The notes: generated from the sequence alone by a model not told the origin. A DNA stretch of 64,000 bases from Heracleum sosnowskyi (GCA_030848705.1 CM061240.1:124298998-124362997), one strand, 5' to 3'. Shown: positions 10,901 to 22,845, numbered from the stretch's first letter. A program made the numbers and translations.

Positions 10901-13900
10901 TTAGAGTTGCTCAGACATGTTCTCCATACCCAGCAATCTCCTCATCTTTTCGAATTTCTGTGTTGACATTGCCTTGGTTAATATGTCTGCCTTCTGACAC
11001 TCACTACTTACATGCTTCAAAATAATTTCTCCCCGTTCCACGCATTCCCTAATGAAGTGATAGCGTACATGAATATGCTTACTTCTTCCATGGAAAACAG
11101 GATTTTTGGCTAAGTCTATAGCTGATTTATTGTCAACAAACAGTACCATAGGCCCAACCTCCTCAGCTGTTATCTGATTCAGTACATTTCGTATCCAAAT
11201 AGCTTGACAAGCTGCCACAGTTGCAGCCATAAACTCTGCTTCACAAGAAGAGAGTGCAACACAGCGTTGTTTCTGCGAAACCCATGTAATGAGACTCTCA
11301 TTCAAATAAAAACACATACCTCATGTACTTCTTCGGTCATCCAAACAACCAGCAAGATCACTGTCTGCAAAACCAGTTACCACGTTGTTGCCACTGTCCT
11401 TAGTATACACTAGTCCGAAATGTAGAGTGCCTTGAACATATCGAATAATTCTCTTAACTGCGTTACGATGCAACACAGTTGGGCGTTCCATGAAACGACT
11501 TGCTATACCAACAGCGTATGCAATATCCGGTCTAGTATGCACTAAGTATCTGAGCCCCCCAATCACACTCTTATACTTGGACACGTCCACTGCTTTACCT
11601 CCTTCGTCCTTGACAATAATCTCCTTCGGATCCATTGGATATTTAGTTGGGTTACAACCCTTCATTCCAGCCTTCTCAATTATCTTCTTTGTGTACCCTG
11701 TTTGCTTAATCTTTATGTACCCTTTTTCTTGTTGCACCTCGAGTCCCAGATAGTAACTCAACTTACCCATGTCTGTCATATCAAACTGCATGTTCATTTC
11801 TTTTTTGAATCTTTCGATCAGTGATGCACTGGTTCCAGTAACTAGGAGATCATATACGTATACCGCCACAATAAGTTTTTCTGCTCCATCCATCCTTGTA
11901 TAAACAACATGTTCTGAAGGACATCTCGCAAAACCCAGACTTTCGAGGTACGAATTTAATTTTGAATACCAAGCCCTCGGAGCTTGACGGAGACCATACA
12001 ATGCTTTCATCAACTTATACACCAAGTTTTCCTTCCCTTCCTTTACAAAACCTTCAGGTTGTACTACATAAACATCCTCGCATATTTCACCATTTAGAAA
12101 CGCAGTTTTTACATCAAGATGGTGAACGTCCCACTCGTTTTTCGCTGCTAACGCCAACAGTAAACGAACAGTCTCCAGCCTTGTCACTGGAGCAAAAATC
12201 TCGTCGAAATCAACTCCACGTTCTTGAATATAACCTTTTGCGACTAACCTCGCTTTGTGTTTCACAACCTTCCCTTCCGCATCCTTCTTCAACTTGAAAA
12301 TCCACTTCAAACCAATCGTTTTCTTCCCAGGAGGCAATTCTGTCAATTTCCACGTGTTGTTTTCTTCAATGGATTGCATTTCCCTTTCCATGGTTGTCTT
12401 CCAGTTTCGATCCTTCACAGCTTGTGAGTAGTTCATAGGCTCATCTATTCCCATGAGGTGCAATTCCTCGTTCAAACACATTTCTTCGGTCTCATCATAG
12501 AGCTCATTTAAGTTTCGAATTTTCTTTGGCTCTGTGTTGTCATCATAATTGTCTGTGTTGAGCCTAGGAGCTGGTGTTGGTGACATTGATGCATCATCTG
12601 TATCCGTCGGTTCACTATCTTGTGAATCATGTTCAGTCTGACGGTTGCTGTTACCCCTGCTATTTCGAGGACTGTCATCAACACTGCCTTGTATCTCCCT
12701 TTCCCCAGCTGTGTCTTCATCTCCAACTGTGAATACACCAGTATCTTCTTCTTCTTCGTATTGATCCCAAGGCCATGATTTTCCCTCCTCGAAAGTTACA
12801 TCCCTACTGACATGTATCCTCTTGCTGAGTGGATTGTATAATCGATAAGCCTTGGTACCTGGTTCTTTTCCCAAATTAATCACCTGTTTGCTCCTGTCGT
12901 CCAGCTTTTGCGTGTGCTGACTCGGAATCTTCATATGCCCGATGCACCCAAAAACTCTGATGTGCCCTACATGTGGCTTCCTTTCATTCATAGCTTCGTA
13001 CGGAGTTATTCCAGTCAAGGCACGTGTTGGGAGACGATTCAACAAATAAATTGAATGTCTCACAGCTTCTCCCCACATGACCGAGGGCAATTTAGTCTCC
13101 TTTAGACAGCTCATTGCCATCTCCACCACTGTGCGGTTGCAACGTTCAACCACACCGTTTTGTTGTGGCGTATAAGGTGCAGTATAGTGTCTGGTTATCC
13201 CAGCTCCTTCACAGTACATCTCGAATTTAGCTGACACGAACTCCCCGCCTCTGTCCGTTCTAAAAGTCCTCACCTTGTGTTCTGGACCCCTTTCCACTAA
13301 GGCACAAAATTTTTTGAAGGCGTTCAAGGCCTCACTCTTTGCCTTCAAGAAATACACCCACATGTATCGGCTAAAATCATCCACAAGCAACATAAAATAC
13401 CTTTTCCCAGAGGCCGTTTCCGATTGTATTGGGCCACAAAGGTCTCCGTGTATTAAGTCCAGAGTTTTTGTTGCACTGTAGCTTGACTTAGTCGGGAACT
13501 GTCTTCGCGTTTGTTTAGACATAAGACATCTGTGCACACTTCGGATGGCATCGTAATTCTTGGCATCCCATTCACCATCTTGTCTTTGTACATCATCGAC
13601 ATGGCACGATAGTTTACATGGCCCAAACGCTTGTGCCACAGTTTTGTCATCTCATCGTGTATTGACTGCATACACCGTTGCCTTATAGAATTTAGAACAA
13701 TTTTGTAAAGTCTGTTTGGTGAACGTTTCACCCTCATAAGTAGCTTGTCATCACCATCATATACCCATAATAATTCTCCTTTTATGACGATTCTGTTGCC
13801 TTGCTCCGTCAACTGTCCTAGACTGATAATGTTATTCCGTAGTGTTGGAATAAAGTACACATCATCCAGGACACGAGTTTCTCCATTCTTACATTCGAAC

Positions 13901-14056
13901 TCCACGGAACCCTTTCCTTCAATCTTTACCGTAGACCCATCACCAAAGCTTACCAGTCCTCGTATTTCCTCATTTAACTCTCTAAACTTGGATTTGAAGC
14001 TAGTCATGTGACTGCTGGCTCCATTATCCAGGTACCACACATTTGATTCATTTTGT
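10901..14056 (-). pseudogene. Copia pol (protease, integrase, RT, RNase H), disrupted
   Basis: Domains in order on the minus strand: protease (WYLDNGASSHMT, about 14040-14000), GAG-pre-integrase (LWHKRLGHVN), integrase core (LIHGDLCGPI, TDRGGEF, NGVVERCNRT), RT (12370-11700) and RNase H to 10901. Damage: a one-base deletion frameshift near 13527; the RT motif reads YVYDLL where this family has YVDDLL, so a catalytic Asp is replaced by Tyr (near 11860); and a TGA stop inside RNase H at about 11321. The upstream join to gag is cut at 14057 by the solo LTR. Reverse transcriptase from this copy should be inactive. Confidence 0.93.
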
Positions 14057-14061
14057 ACCTT

Positions 14062-15633
14062 TGTTCACACAATATCACGCAAGCGTACGCGGTCAACAAG
14101 TAATATATGAAAGTAGAGTTCGTTCCCACAGAGACTGTTTTGGTTACTATAGTTATGAACTTATGCAACAATGTATGGCTATTGTTCAATGCTAAGACAA
14201 GTATCAAAGTTGTGTTTTGATTAACTAAATTAACTAAACAAATTATCAAGACTAAAATTAACTAAAGATTTTGTTGTTGAATTACTTATGAGAATAAAAC
14301 ATGGGATCCTAACTTCATTAAATACTTCATCTAGAGTCTTTTGTCTTTAATCAATGCATGTGACGGTTGTGATAACTAATCGGATAACACGAAATCAGTA
14401 CACGCTACCTTTCAGTATACGTATACCAAACCACTCAAACATCCACAAAAGAGATAGAAGTTAAGCAGACACCAATTATGCTTAGACCCTATATGTCTAT
14501 AAGATTTGAAAACATAACGGTTTAATGAGCAAGTTATCCATTCAGATTACATAGGGCAGGTAAGATGGTTAAAATCACCTACGAATCATGCATGACAAAC
14601 ATACATAAACCTATGCTAGCATTGCAAGTTCTAAACCTCTATATCCACTTTCGCATTCAATAGAGATTAACAAACAACTTAGATGTTAGCTACGCATCCA
14701 AGAAGAATAAGCACAACCAAATTAGGATATCAACAAATCATCACACACACATCTTTAAAACAATTAACTACTAAAATCCATAAATAAATCTGTTAGAATC
14801 CCACGACAACGATTAGTTCATAATCGAACCGTTCATCATCGTGGGTTCTGATGAAAACATGATAATAAATATGTCTAGAATACTGAATAAAGTACTAGAG
14901 ATAAAGTTTAAGAAAAACAAAACCAACGAGAATCCAAAGTATCGCCTAATTAGAAGAATACAAAGAAAAGATGAAATCTAGATCTTCGTAATCAGCCGTC
15001 TTCTTGTTCTCCTCACCGGTGGATGAATATGTATGTATCTATATGGTTGTATTCTTCAGAATTCGTCCACCAATGGTTTATATAAGCCTTCTGCTGATTG
15101 GACTTTGGCAGGCTTCCTTTTCTGACTTGAAATTGCCTTTTTCCAGGATTTTGCAGGGGTGGGCGCGCCTGATAGGGCGCGGGCGCGCTTGAAATGAATT
15201 CCCTAGGGCGCGGGCGCGCTTGGAAGGGCGCGGGGACCCTTGACTTTCTGTCCAGAATTCCTTTATCTTCGCGTGGACTGTTTAATCGTCCAATTCTGAC
15301 TTCTAGCTCTCGAGATATGGCCCAAACAGTGAATTATGTGCAGGTAGCCCAACAAATCCGAATTTCCTTCTAATAAATCTCCAAATTGAGCTCTTTATTC
15401 TCCAATCCTTCCAAGTTTAGGATTTCTTTGCGCTCTCTCGCTCCGCAACCACTTGGCCTTCACAGAAATGCTCAAAACACCATTGCAATCCACAAGAACT
15501 CCACTTCTCTACTGACAGCTCAACTCTGCAAATACTAATACAAAACACATTACAAACACCACGTACTTGAGAACAAAACAATCAATTTAAGCCGATTTAG
15601 GACGTTCCAAGTGGATATGAAATCCACTTATCA
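14062..15633 (-). mobile_element. Athila-type solo LTR inside the copia polyprotein
   Basis: 1572 bp, tgttcacac ... cttatca, flanked by the exact 5-bp duplication acctt (14057-14061 and 15634-15638). Removing it and one duplication rejoins the copia gag and pol frames in phase. It resembles the Athila LTR at 44207-45449: the start (cgcaagcgtacgcgg against cgcaagtgcacggtg) and the end (gtggactgt...cccaaaca...ccttccaagttta) align. No internal Athila sequence remains, so it is a solo LTR. Its 15150-15240 part has GC-rich gggcgcgggcgcgc repeats. Confidence 0.93.
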
Positions 15634-16613
15634 ACCTTCAACAGTTGTGTAAGAATAATCTGTTTTTCGTTCAAATATGTACCTCTTGACTCCTTACCCT
15701 CATATTTTGCAAGCAACAGCGCAGGTTCTTCGTCCTCAAACTTAGCCATGTTAGCCTCCTCCCTTAGTTCCCTGCTTCGTCTTGGTTTTCTGCAGTCTAC
15801 TGCAAAGTGACCGTATGCGGAGCAGTTGTAGCACTTCAGGTTGCTCTTGTCTCGTCCTCCTCGAGGCCTGTAGTTTGAATTTTGGCCTTCTGTGTTCCTC
15901 CTGTTCGACCTCTTAAGCCATTCTTCCCGGGTGAGTAACAGCTTACTGTCACTAGCTTCACGCTTCTGCCATTCCTCTTCCGTTAACATTAGTTGTCCCT
16001 CGTTCGACTCATTCCTTCCAGTGCCCTTCAATCTTTCTTCGTGTGCCTTCAAAGACCCCACCACTTCTTCTACCGTTAGTGTCTCAAGATCTCCAAACTG
16101 CTCAAGAGTTGAGGCAATTTGTAGAAATTTCGTTGGAACCGCTCGCAATAACTTCTTGACCACGTAGGATTCCTTTATTTCCTCACCTAGAGCTCGTATG
16201 TGTGTGACAAGACCATTCAACTTTAGGTAGAACTCATCCAATGGTTCGTTGTCTTTCATCCCCAGGGACTCAAACTCGGATCTGAGAGTTTGAACCTTTG
16301 CTTTCTTCACCCGATCTGCCCCTTGGCACATCGTCTTCAAGGCCACCCATGTTTCCTTAGCCATTCATTTCTCTGCAATTGAAAGGACCATGTCCTCTGG
16401 CAGTCCTTGATATAGCATAGCCAACGTAACCTTATCTACCTTCTCTTCAACAGTAACGGTCACCTTCGGATCTGCTTGTTCTATCGCTGTCCAAACCCCT
16501 TGTGCCTGCATATACACTTTCATCTTTAGAACCCAAGTGGTGTAGTTGTTCTTGTTTAATATAGGATAGCTTAGACCGATCGATCCTCCCCCTTTAACCT
16601 TGTTGATGTCCAT
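15634..16613 (-). pseudogene. Copia gag, interrupted
   Basis: Begins MDINKVKGGG at 16613, about 40 bases from the PBS. A gag core of the copia UBN2 type follows (CQGADRVKKAKVQTLRSEFE), then a CCHC zinc knuckle, CYNCSAYGHFAVDC, near 15835-15795 for RNA binding. An in-frame TGA at 16365-16367 interrupts the frame about 82 codons from the start; the frame resumes at once with MAKETWVALK. The 3' end is separated from protease by the Athila solo LTR. Gag forms the cytoplasmic particle; this copy could not make a full-length one. Confidence 0.92.
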
Positions 16614-16650
16614 CGTATTGTTCTCGGCCCTTTCTCACTAAGAATTCCAA

Positions 16651-16662
16651 GCTCTGATACCA
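16651..16662 (-). other. Copia primer binding site (initiator Met tRNA)
   Basis: On the minus strand tggtatcagagc lies two bases inside the 5' LTR. It is the standard complement to the 3' end of plant initiator tRNA-Met. Confidence 0.95.
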
Positions 16663-16664
16663 AA

Positions 16665-16967
16665 TATTGGTTTAAGTTTTGATACTAAACTGTTTTGTAT
16701 GTTCGGATATAAGAGCATGTATTGCCAAGAAGCCTTGGTTGTTTATTCCATTTCACAGAAAGATATAACATGTTACAGAAACATAAAGCCTGAGAACTCG
16801 GACATGTACACAACTCATGTCCTACATTATCTCAACTACACCAGACTAGATCAAACTACTAAAAACTAGTTACTCGGCCACTACTTCTACTACTCGACTA
16901 CTGCTTCAAACAAAACAAACATTCTTTATTTAAATAAAAACAAACTAACTCAAGATTAAAACCAACA
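16665..16967 (-). repeat. Copia 5' LTR
   Basis: 303 bp, same length as the 3' LTR with four differences, followed by the target duplication gggcc. Confidence 0.95.
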
Positions 16968-17048
16968 GGGCCTTCGTCATGGACCTGTGACATGGGCCTT
17001 CTTGGGCTTTTAGACTCAATTCGGTCGGCTCAAATTAATGATAGGCTC

Positions 17049-17345
17049 TGTTGGTTTAATCTTAAACGTTTTATATTTTATTTGATGTTTGAATAATTGT
17101 AAAAGACTCAGTCTTTGTCGTTCGTTGTAGTGGCTATTTTATAGGAGTTGATCCAGTCAGGATGGTAGAAGTAGTGCAAGTAGTCTGTCCTGATTTTTAG
17201 GCTTTTAGTTTCATGCATTTCCTGGAGTATATGTATTCACGTTTCTTTGCAAATAAAGCGGACATTATTCTGGCAAACTTAGTCTGATACATTGAGTTTT
17301 GTTATTCAGTTTATACTCTTTGTTATATATAGTTTATAAACAAGA
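17049..17345 (+). mobile_element. Solo LTR (copia-like) in the Tat 3' LTR
   Basis: A 297-bp insertion relative to the partner Tat LTR. It starts tgttggtttaatc and is flanked by ggctc (17044-17048 and 17346-17350). The start resembles the sense start of the 303-bp copia LTR (tgttggttttaatc) and the length is similar. It contains aataaag near 17252, a possible poly(A) signal. The right end (aacaaga) is not the usual CA, so the exact boundary could differ by a few bases. Confidence 0.75.
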
Positions 17346-17657
17346 GGCTCTTCATGCTCCAATGGGTTTTCATATCTTTTGGTCGGCCCAATATCGATCG
17401 AGTATGGACCTCCAACATGTCCCTGGACTTCAATCAGAGAATGTTCGATTGAAGGCCCACACACCAGTCCATCTTCAAGAAAAATTTAGGACAAGATGTT
17501 GGCCGAACGAAGTACTATTTGTCTGTCCAGAGACACGGCCACGTCAGCAAGAGACAACTGTTGCCATAATTACTTTCTTGGAGTTACACGTTTTTCCAAA
17601 TCAATCTAAACCGTGAATTTGGACAGCCTCCATCTCAGCCGTTTATTTCGATACAGC

Positions 17658-17674
17658 TAAATATATACATAAAA
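17658..17674 (+). promoter_or_regulatory. TATA-like promoter of the antisense gene
   Basis: taaatatatacataaaa lies in the non-LTR part of the Tat element, upstream of a leader that ends in a splice donor (caaca/gtaagtt, 17824). A plus-strand transcript from here would run opposite to gag-pol. The inference rests on position and motif only. Confidence 0.5.
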
Positions 17675-17823
17675 CCGCCATTTTACTTCCATTTCTCTAT
17701 TGCGCGCATAATTTTCATATTCTACAAAACAAAATATCTCTCGTGGACTCACAATTGGGGCAAGAGTTTCGGCTATCGCGACACCATCCATACCACTGCA
17801 TCCGTCTTTACCTTCAAACAACA

Positions 17824-18378
17824 GTAAGTTCTTTTTTCTTTTCGTTGTATTCGTGTTTACACTCGGATTTTTCATGCTCTTTACACTGAATTTTCCATGC
17901 GTTTATTGTTTTGTGTGATGACATACAATAGGTAGGCTTTTAGGATAGTGTTTAGTTTAGTAACTTTTGAGTATCGGATTATCCGTATCTATGTTTGTGG
18001 TTAAATTAGGATCACTAACGCCCTTCTTGGAGAGGTTTTATGTATTGGGTAAAAAGAAAACGTACAAAAATAGACTTTTAGGGATAAAAAGTTTACTTTT
18101 TGAGGTATTAAGTTGGTTTCTGTGTAGCCTTTTACGAAAGAACATCCTTCGGTCCTCCTTCAAGCCTTTAGAACTCCCTTCGGAACTCTCTCATACTTTT
18201 AGAACTCCCTTCAGACTTTTTTGGACATACAAAACCTCCCCATTCTTCACCCATAGGGCGTCCTTATGCCAATCCCAGCCCTCTGTACTCGGTTTTCATC
18301 AACAAATCAACTCCTTGCATGTACATTCTTTAAATCATCCGAGTACAAGGCTAATTCTGTCCCTTTTTGCCCTTGCAG
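17824..18378 (+). other. Predicted 5' UTR intron of the antisense gene
   Basis: The donor gtaagttc at 17824 and the acceptor ctttttgcccttgcag ending at 18378 frame a 555-nt intron. The next exon opens gatATG (ATG 18382). No coding signal is seen within it. A splice leader just before the start codon is plausible but untested. Confidence 0.45.
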
Positions 18379-18381
18379 GAT

Positions 18382-20185
18382 ATGGACCACCCAGTAGAGT
18401 TCGGACCTGTTTATTCGGCCATGGCGCACTTCAGTGCTCCCAGATTTCCTTCGGCCAATTTAAACTCCGTGCTAACGAAGGCGGACATCACCAAGATGGC
18501 GAAGAAGTATGATATTCCAACTAGTCTTTTCCATACGTACGAAGTCGACGAGACTGACCTTGTCTACCACACGCCCGAAGTGGATGAAGAGTATGACTCG
18601 ATCGCTCTTGGAGTTTCTAAAAGAGCATTCTTCTGCGGTCTTCGACTCCCGTTGTTTCCTGTCTTGAAGAAGCTTCTCAAATATACCTAGGTTGCCCTTG
18701 GCCAATTAGACCCCAACACTTTCATTCACATCAACTCGTTTCAGAATAGGTGCCTGAAGGCGGGGGTAAAGCCAAGCTTGTCCCTGCTTCTTTATCATTT
18801 TGATTTCAGGAAGAACGCTAAAAGCGTCGGGTTTTATCAACTGTCCCGGAGAACCGGGCGGAGTAGGCTACCACCAACTCTAGCAATAAAGGGACGCACG
18901 ACCATTGGTTTTTCATCAGTGGTCACAAGTTGCGTAAATACTTGGTATGGCAGGAGATCGATCCTGCTATCATTATTGCACCTGACTTGAACGACGTAGA
19001 CATGGTAGATTATGCCAAGATGTGTGAACCTCAGGAGCCGAACCGAATTTCTTTGGTCGTAAGTCGAGACCAGACTTGGCTTCAGGCCTTATGGGGTACT
19101 GGTAAAATGAAATTCACTTAGCATATTTTCCCCGTCTTATCTATTTGTTCAACATTATTATTTCCTTCTTTCTAACACTGACTTTTCTTGTCTCACAATG
19201 TCCACCAGAGATGAGATGATCCAGAGGGCCCAGGCTAAGAATGCCAAAAGGCTTGCCGAGCTAGCGGCAAAACAAAGCGCTGAGGCCTCTCCTGAGGTCC
19301 ATGCCGAAGCCACTTCGGGGACTCGAACGAAACACACCTCCCCTCCTCCATCTGACGACTTGGAGATCATTGATTCCACAGTCCCAGAGCTGAATCCTGG
19401 CTCGCCTCCGGCCGAGTTGAGATCCAATGCTGCCCAGAAGTGGCAAAGGGGCCTTGAAGGTGAATCGGTCGTGACCTACCGACCTGATTGGTCGGTGGTG
19501 ACTACTGATCGGTTTGCGGCCGAAGCTCCTTTGGCGGCTAAGGAGATAGGTACGGATATGTGTCGCGCCTTTATCCTTCCCAAGGACCGTTCTGTATATG
19601 ACAAGGCGGGGGCGTCTTCTGCCTGCTCTGAACTACTGGGGCACATCACCATGGTAAGCTTTCATATTTTTCCCTCGTTCTTTTTCTGTTTTGCCCCTTA
19701 GACTAATTGTTATGTTTGTTTCCCAGACCGTCCCTTGGGCTGCGGCTGTTGAACAGAAAGTCAAAGATTTGGACTTACAGCTTCGGGGGCTAAAATTGGC
19801 CGAAGAAAGGGCTGAGACCGCAGAGGGCCAACTGGACGCCTTGCACAAGGAAGTCTCCTTGCTGCAGCAAAGGCTGACCCAGGTGGTGACTGATCGAGAC
19901 AGCGTCAAGATTGACCTCGACTCTGCTTTCACCCGACTGGAGCAAGTTAAAGCCAAGCTAAGGGCTTCCCGAAGGGCTGCGAAGAAGGCCCAGAAATTGG
20001 TCTTCATGTCCGAGGACCGTGGATTCACGGTTGGCTACGAGGAGGTGATCCGCAAAGCCCACGCTGCGGGGATGGATTACAAGCTTCTTCTGGAGGAAGG
20101 CATGGAAGATCCAATTGGGCGTCCAGAAGAGCCTGATGTTCCTCCACTGGTCAGCTCTAATCCTGAGTCTGATTTATCGGATTAA
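18382..20185 (+). pseudogene. Antisense extra gene of the Tat/Retand element (putative gypsy-type transposase-like)
   Basis: Starts MDHPVEFGPVYSAM at 18382 and runs opposite to pol. A core of the plant 'putative gypsy-type transposon' kind (PSLSLLLYHFDFRK, FYQLSRR) is followed by a Pro/Ser-rich linker and a C-terminal coiled coil (VEQKVKDLDLQLRGLKLAEE, about 19740-19990). It ends ESDLSD at 20185. A 73-nt intron (19654-19726, gtaagc...tttcccag) keeps the frame; another is likely at about 19102-19208. An in-frame TAG at about 18688 and a frameshift near 18895 kill this copy. Such antisense ORFs are known from Tat-lineage elements; their role is unknown. Confidence 0.75.
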
Positions 20186-20977
20186 TTATCATTTATTATC
20201 CATGTAATTAATTGTACTTGTTTCGGGCTTGACCTTGCCTTCAGTCTCAACATTGCCTTCGGGCTTATTATTAATTGTATTGCCTTAGCGTAAAATAGTG
20301 TTATTTTAGCTTTCTTTGGCATTCGTTTTTGTTCTGCTTTAGGTCTTACTTGTCTACCTTAACTTTGTCTTTCTTCGTGCATCTTTAGGCTTTTATTTTC
20401 CTTAGCATTTTTATGTATAATGCTTCTTCGGCCTGTTAAATCTGCCTTAGCACCTTTTTTTTTTGTAATGCTTCTTCGGCCTGGTAAATTTGTTTTGGCA
20501 TTTTTTCTTTGATTACCTTTGGCTTGAACGTCGTCGGTTCATAATGCCTCTTCGGTATAATGTTGCCCCTTAGTATTTGAAAAGGTTGCGATTTTGATTT
20601 AAGCCACATTGTTTGGTCTACTGTGGGCCTTCGGCTTAAATTCAAAATAAGATCTTTGAAATATTAACGTATATTCAATGCAAAAATTTAATACACCTAA
20701 TTTCTTTTGGGGCGTCCCCAAGTATGTGTGGACTAATTTTGTCTTTATTTGTATAATAATGCAAATCATGTTCGCGTGTTATTGATAAACAAGTGGGTTT
20801 TTACTAACACGTTTTTCGACATTCGAATATTATATATAACGATGCTCGAAGCGGCTATCGAAATAAACATGGCATTACTACCGAAGTAAAATTACTGAAT
20901 TAAATTGTACTAAAATAAAAGTACTAAATGAAATTGCTGAAATAAAAGTATTGGTAAAATAAGGATTTACAGTAAGC
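20186..20977. other. Non-coding part of the Tat element between the convergent genes
   Basis: Lies between the stop of the antisense gene and the integrase end. It is T-rich, with repeated ttcggcct-type phrases (20420-20560), and holds the 3' ends of both transcription units. No further gene is seen. Confidence 0.6.
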
Positions 20978-22233
20978 TTACTGGTAAAACCTACGGAGGC
21001 GTGAAGCATGCCAAGTGTTTTTTATCAAGGAACCGTCCGGTCCTGACAGCTTGTATGTCCTTGGCCGAACCACTTCAACTACCGTGTATGGGCCTTCCCA
21101 ATTTAGCTTTAGTTTGCCCTGTTTGGTCGGCATGGAAGTTGTCAGCTCTCTAAGAACAAAATCTCCCACCTGAAATGATCTCTTCTTAATTCCTGCGTCG
21201 TAGTACTGGGCAGCTTGAAGCTGGTATCGGACGTTGCGCTGGTGAGCGGCCTCTCTTTCTTCAACCACTAAGTCCACGTTTGCCCGAAGTCCGAACTCGT
21301 TGCTTTCCACATTAAACACATGTGTTCGGTAGGATTCAAGACCAACTTCTGCTGGAATTAAGGCATCTTTTCCAAATGCTAATCTGAACGGGGTCTCTCC
21401 AGTCGAAGACCTAGGGGTGGTTCGGTAGGCCCAGCGAACATAAGGCAGCTCCTCGGCCCACATACCCTTGGCATCCCCTAGTCGTTTTTTGATGCCATCA
21501 AAGATGATTTTGTTGGCCGCTTCAATAGCTCCGTTTCCTTGTGGATGCCCAACCGAACTGAACTTCTGTTGAATCCCGAACTTTGCCAAAAACTTCCTGA
21601 ATTTACTTCCGATGAACCGGGTCCCATTATCAGACACACAAACCATTGGGATACCGAACTCAGAATTATCTGTTCCAGCACAAACGTTTTTGCTGCTTCC
21701 TCTGTGATGGCAGAAAGTGGTCAGGCCTCCACCCATTTTGTCATGTAGTCGATGGCTACAATGCAGTATTTAGCCTGTTTAGTGCTGGTTGGCAGAATCC
21801 CTATAATGTCCACAGCCCACATGGCAAAAGGAATAGGACTAAGGACTGATAACATTTCTTCAGGAGGTTGTTTTTGTACAGTGCTGAGCAACTGGCACTG
21901 TTTACACTTCTTGGAGTAGTTATTGGCGTCTTCCCTCATAGTCGGCCAGAAGAAACCTTGTCTCAATATTTTGAAGGCTAACGATCATCCTGCTAGATGT
22001 TCCCCACAAATTCCTTCGTGCACTATTTCCAGGACTAACCTCTGATATTCGAGGGCAAGACATTTCAGGAGCGGTTGAGTGGCCGGCCGCCTGAATAGTT
22101 GTTCCCCTGCTAAGGTGTAGCTAGCCGACCGATATCTCACCTTCCGTGCTTCCTTCTTGTCCAGTGGTAGGGTCCCCTTCTCCAAGAAGGCTCTGATGGG
22201 GGTCATCCAATTGACCCCTTGATGAATCTCCAA
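20978..22233 (-). pseudogene. Tat integrase, disrupted
   Basis: Carries the zinc-binding part (CKQCQLLSTVQK), core motifs (WAVDIIGILP, VCVSDNGTRF, GHPQGNGAIEAANK) and a C-terminal domain (VGDFVLRELTTSMP, KLNWEGPYTV) ending LRRFYQ at 20978. An in-frame TGA at about 21985 and a frameshift near 21660-21700 break it. Integrase would insert the DNA copy into the genome; this one cannot be made whole. Confidence 0.92.
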
Positions 22234-22284
22234 ACATTGCTTCTTGTCGATAGAGGGTATATTTACTTCGGTCAGATAGATTGA

Positions 22285-22845
22285 TCATGTTAGGTTCTGG
22301 GTCTCTACTGAGGCAAGCCTAGACAGAGCGTCCGCTCGGCTGTTGTTTTCCCTAGCCACCTGGTTTAACTCAAATGATTCAAATTGAAGCGCATTCTCAC
22401 GTACCATGGCTGTGTACGCCTTCGTTCGGGGATCTTTTTGCCCATATTCCCCTGAAAACTGCTTCACCACAAGCATAGAGTCACTGAATACCCTTATGTG
22501 TTTCACCTCCAGGATTTGTGCTAAGGCAAGTCCTGCCAGTAGTGCTTCATATTCAGCCTCATTGTTGGTTAAAGGAAAGGTGAACCTAATTGCCTGGCGG
22601 ATCTCAAAACCGTCTGGGCTAGTGAGAATCATGCCTGCTCCATACTTTGTCTTCGTGACTGACCCATCCACGAAGAGCTTCCACTTTCCAGGTGCTCGAA
22701 TGAGTTGCTCCTTCGTTGTCAAGTCCTTCGGTCCGGAGAATGAACACTCTACTATGAAGTCGGCCAAGGCCTGTGCTTTGATGGAGGTTCTGGGGATGTA
22801 TTCCAAGTCGTATTCCCCCAATTCGACCGACCATGCAACTACCAT
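22285..22845 (-). pseudogene. Second (archaeal-type) RNase H of the Tat element
   Basis: WKLFVDGSVTKTKYGAGMIL, NNEAEYEALLAGL and VFSDSMLVVKQ are the Asp/Glu/Asp blocks of the extra RNase H that Tat elements carry between RT-RNase H and integrase. The frame is bounded by a TGA at 22285-22287 and a TAG at about 22857. A dual RNase H supports assignment to the Tat lineage. Confidence 0.88.

Larger units (their letters stand above)
10583..16967 (-). mobile_element. Ty1/copia LTR retrotransposon nested in the Tat LTR
   Basis: Complete element with two 303-bp LTRs (10583-10885, 16665-16967) and a 5-bp target duplication gggcc (10578-10582 and 16968-16972). The PBS for initiator Met tRNA is at 16651-16662 and the PPT at 10886-10897. 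The order gag-protease-integrase-RT-RNase H on the minus strand is that of copia. By reading, the LTRs differ at four of 303 positions, so insertion was recent. Coding is nevertheless broken by a gag stop, a frameshift, an RT active-site change, an RNase H stop and a 1572-bp solo LTR. Confidence 0.97.
10205..17417 (-). repeat. 3' LTR of the Tat element, in three pieces
   Basis: Pieces 10205-10582, 16973-17048 and 17346-17417 align in order with the right LTR 26500-26941. They are separated by a copia element (10583-16967) and a solo LTR (17049-17345). Without the insertions and a local poly-C/ctcac expansion the length is about 446 bp, against 442 bp for the right LTR. The ends are tgttgg ... 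ccaaca. Confidence 0.9.

Noticed and set aside
17299..17616. Plus-strand 105-codon frame
   Set aside because: It crosses the boundary between the solo LTR, the Tat LTR and internal DNA, so it cannot be a conserved gene.
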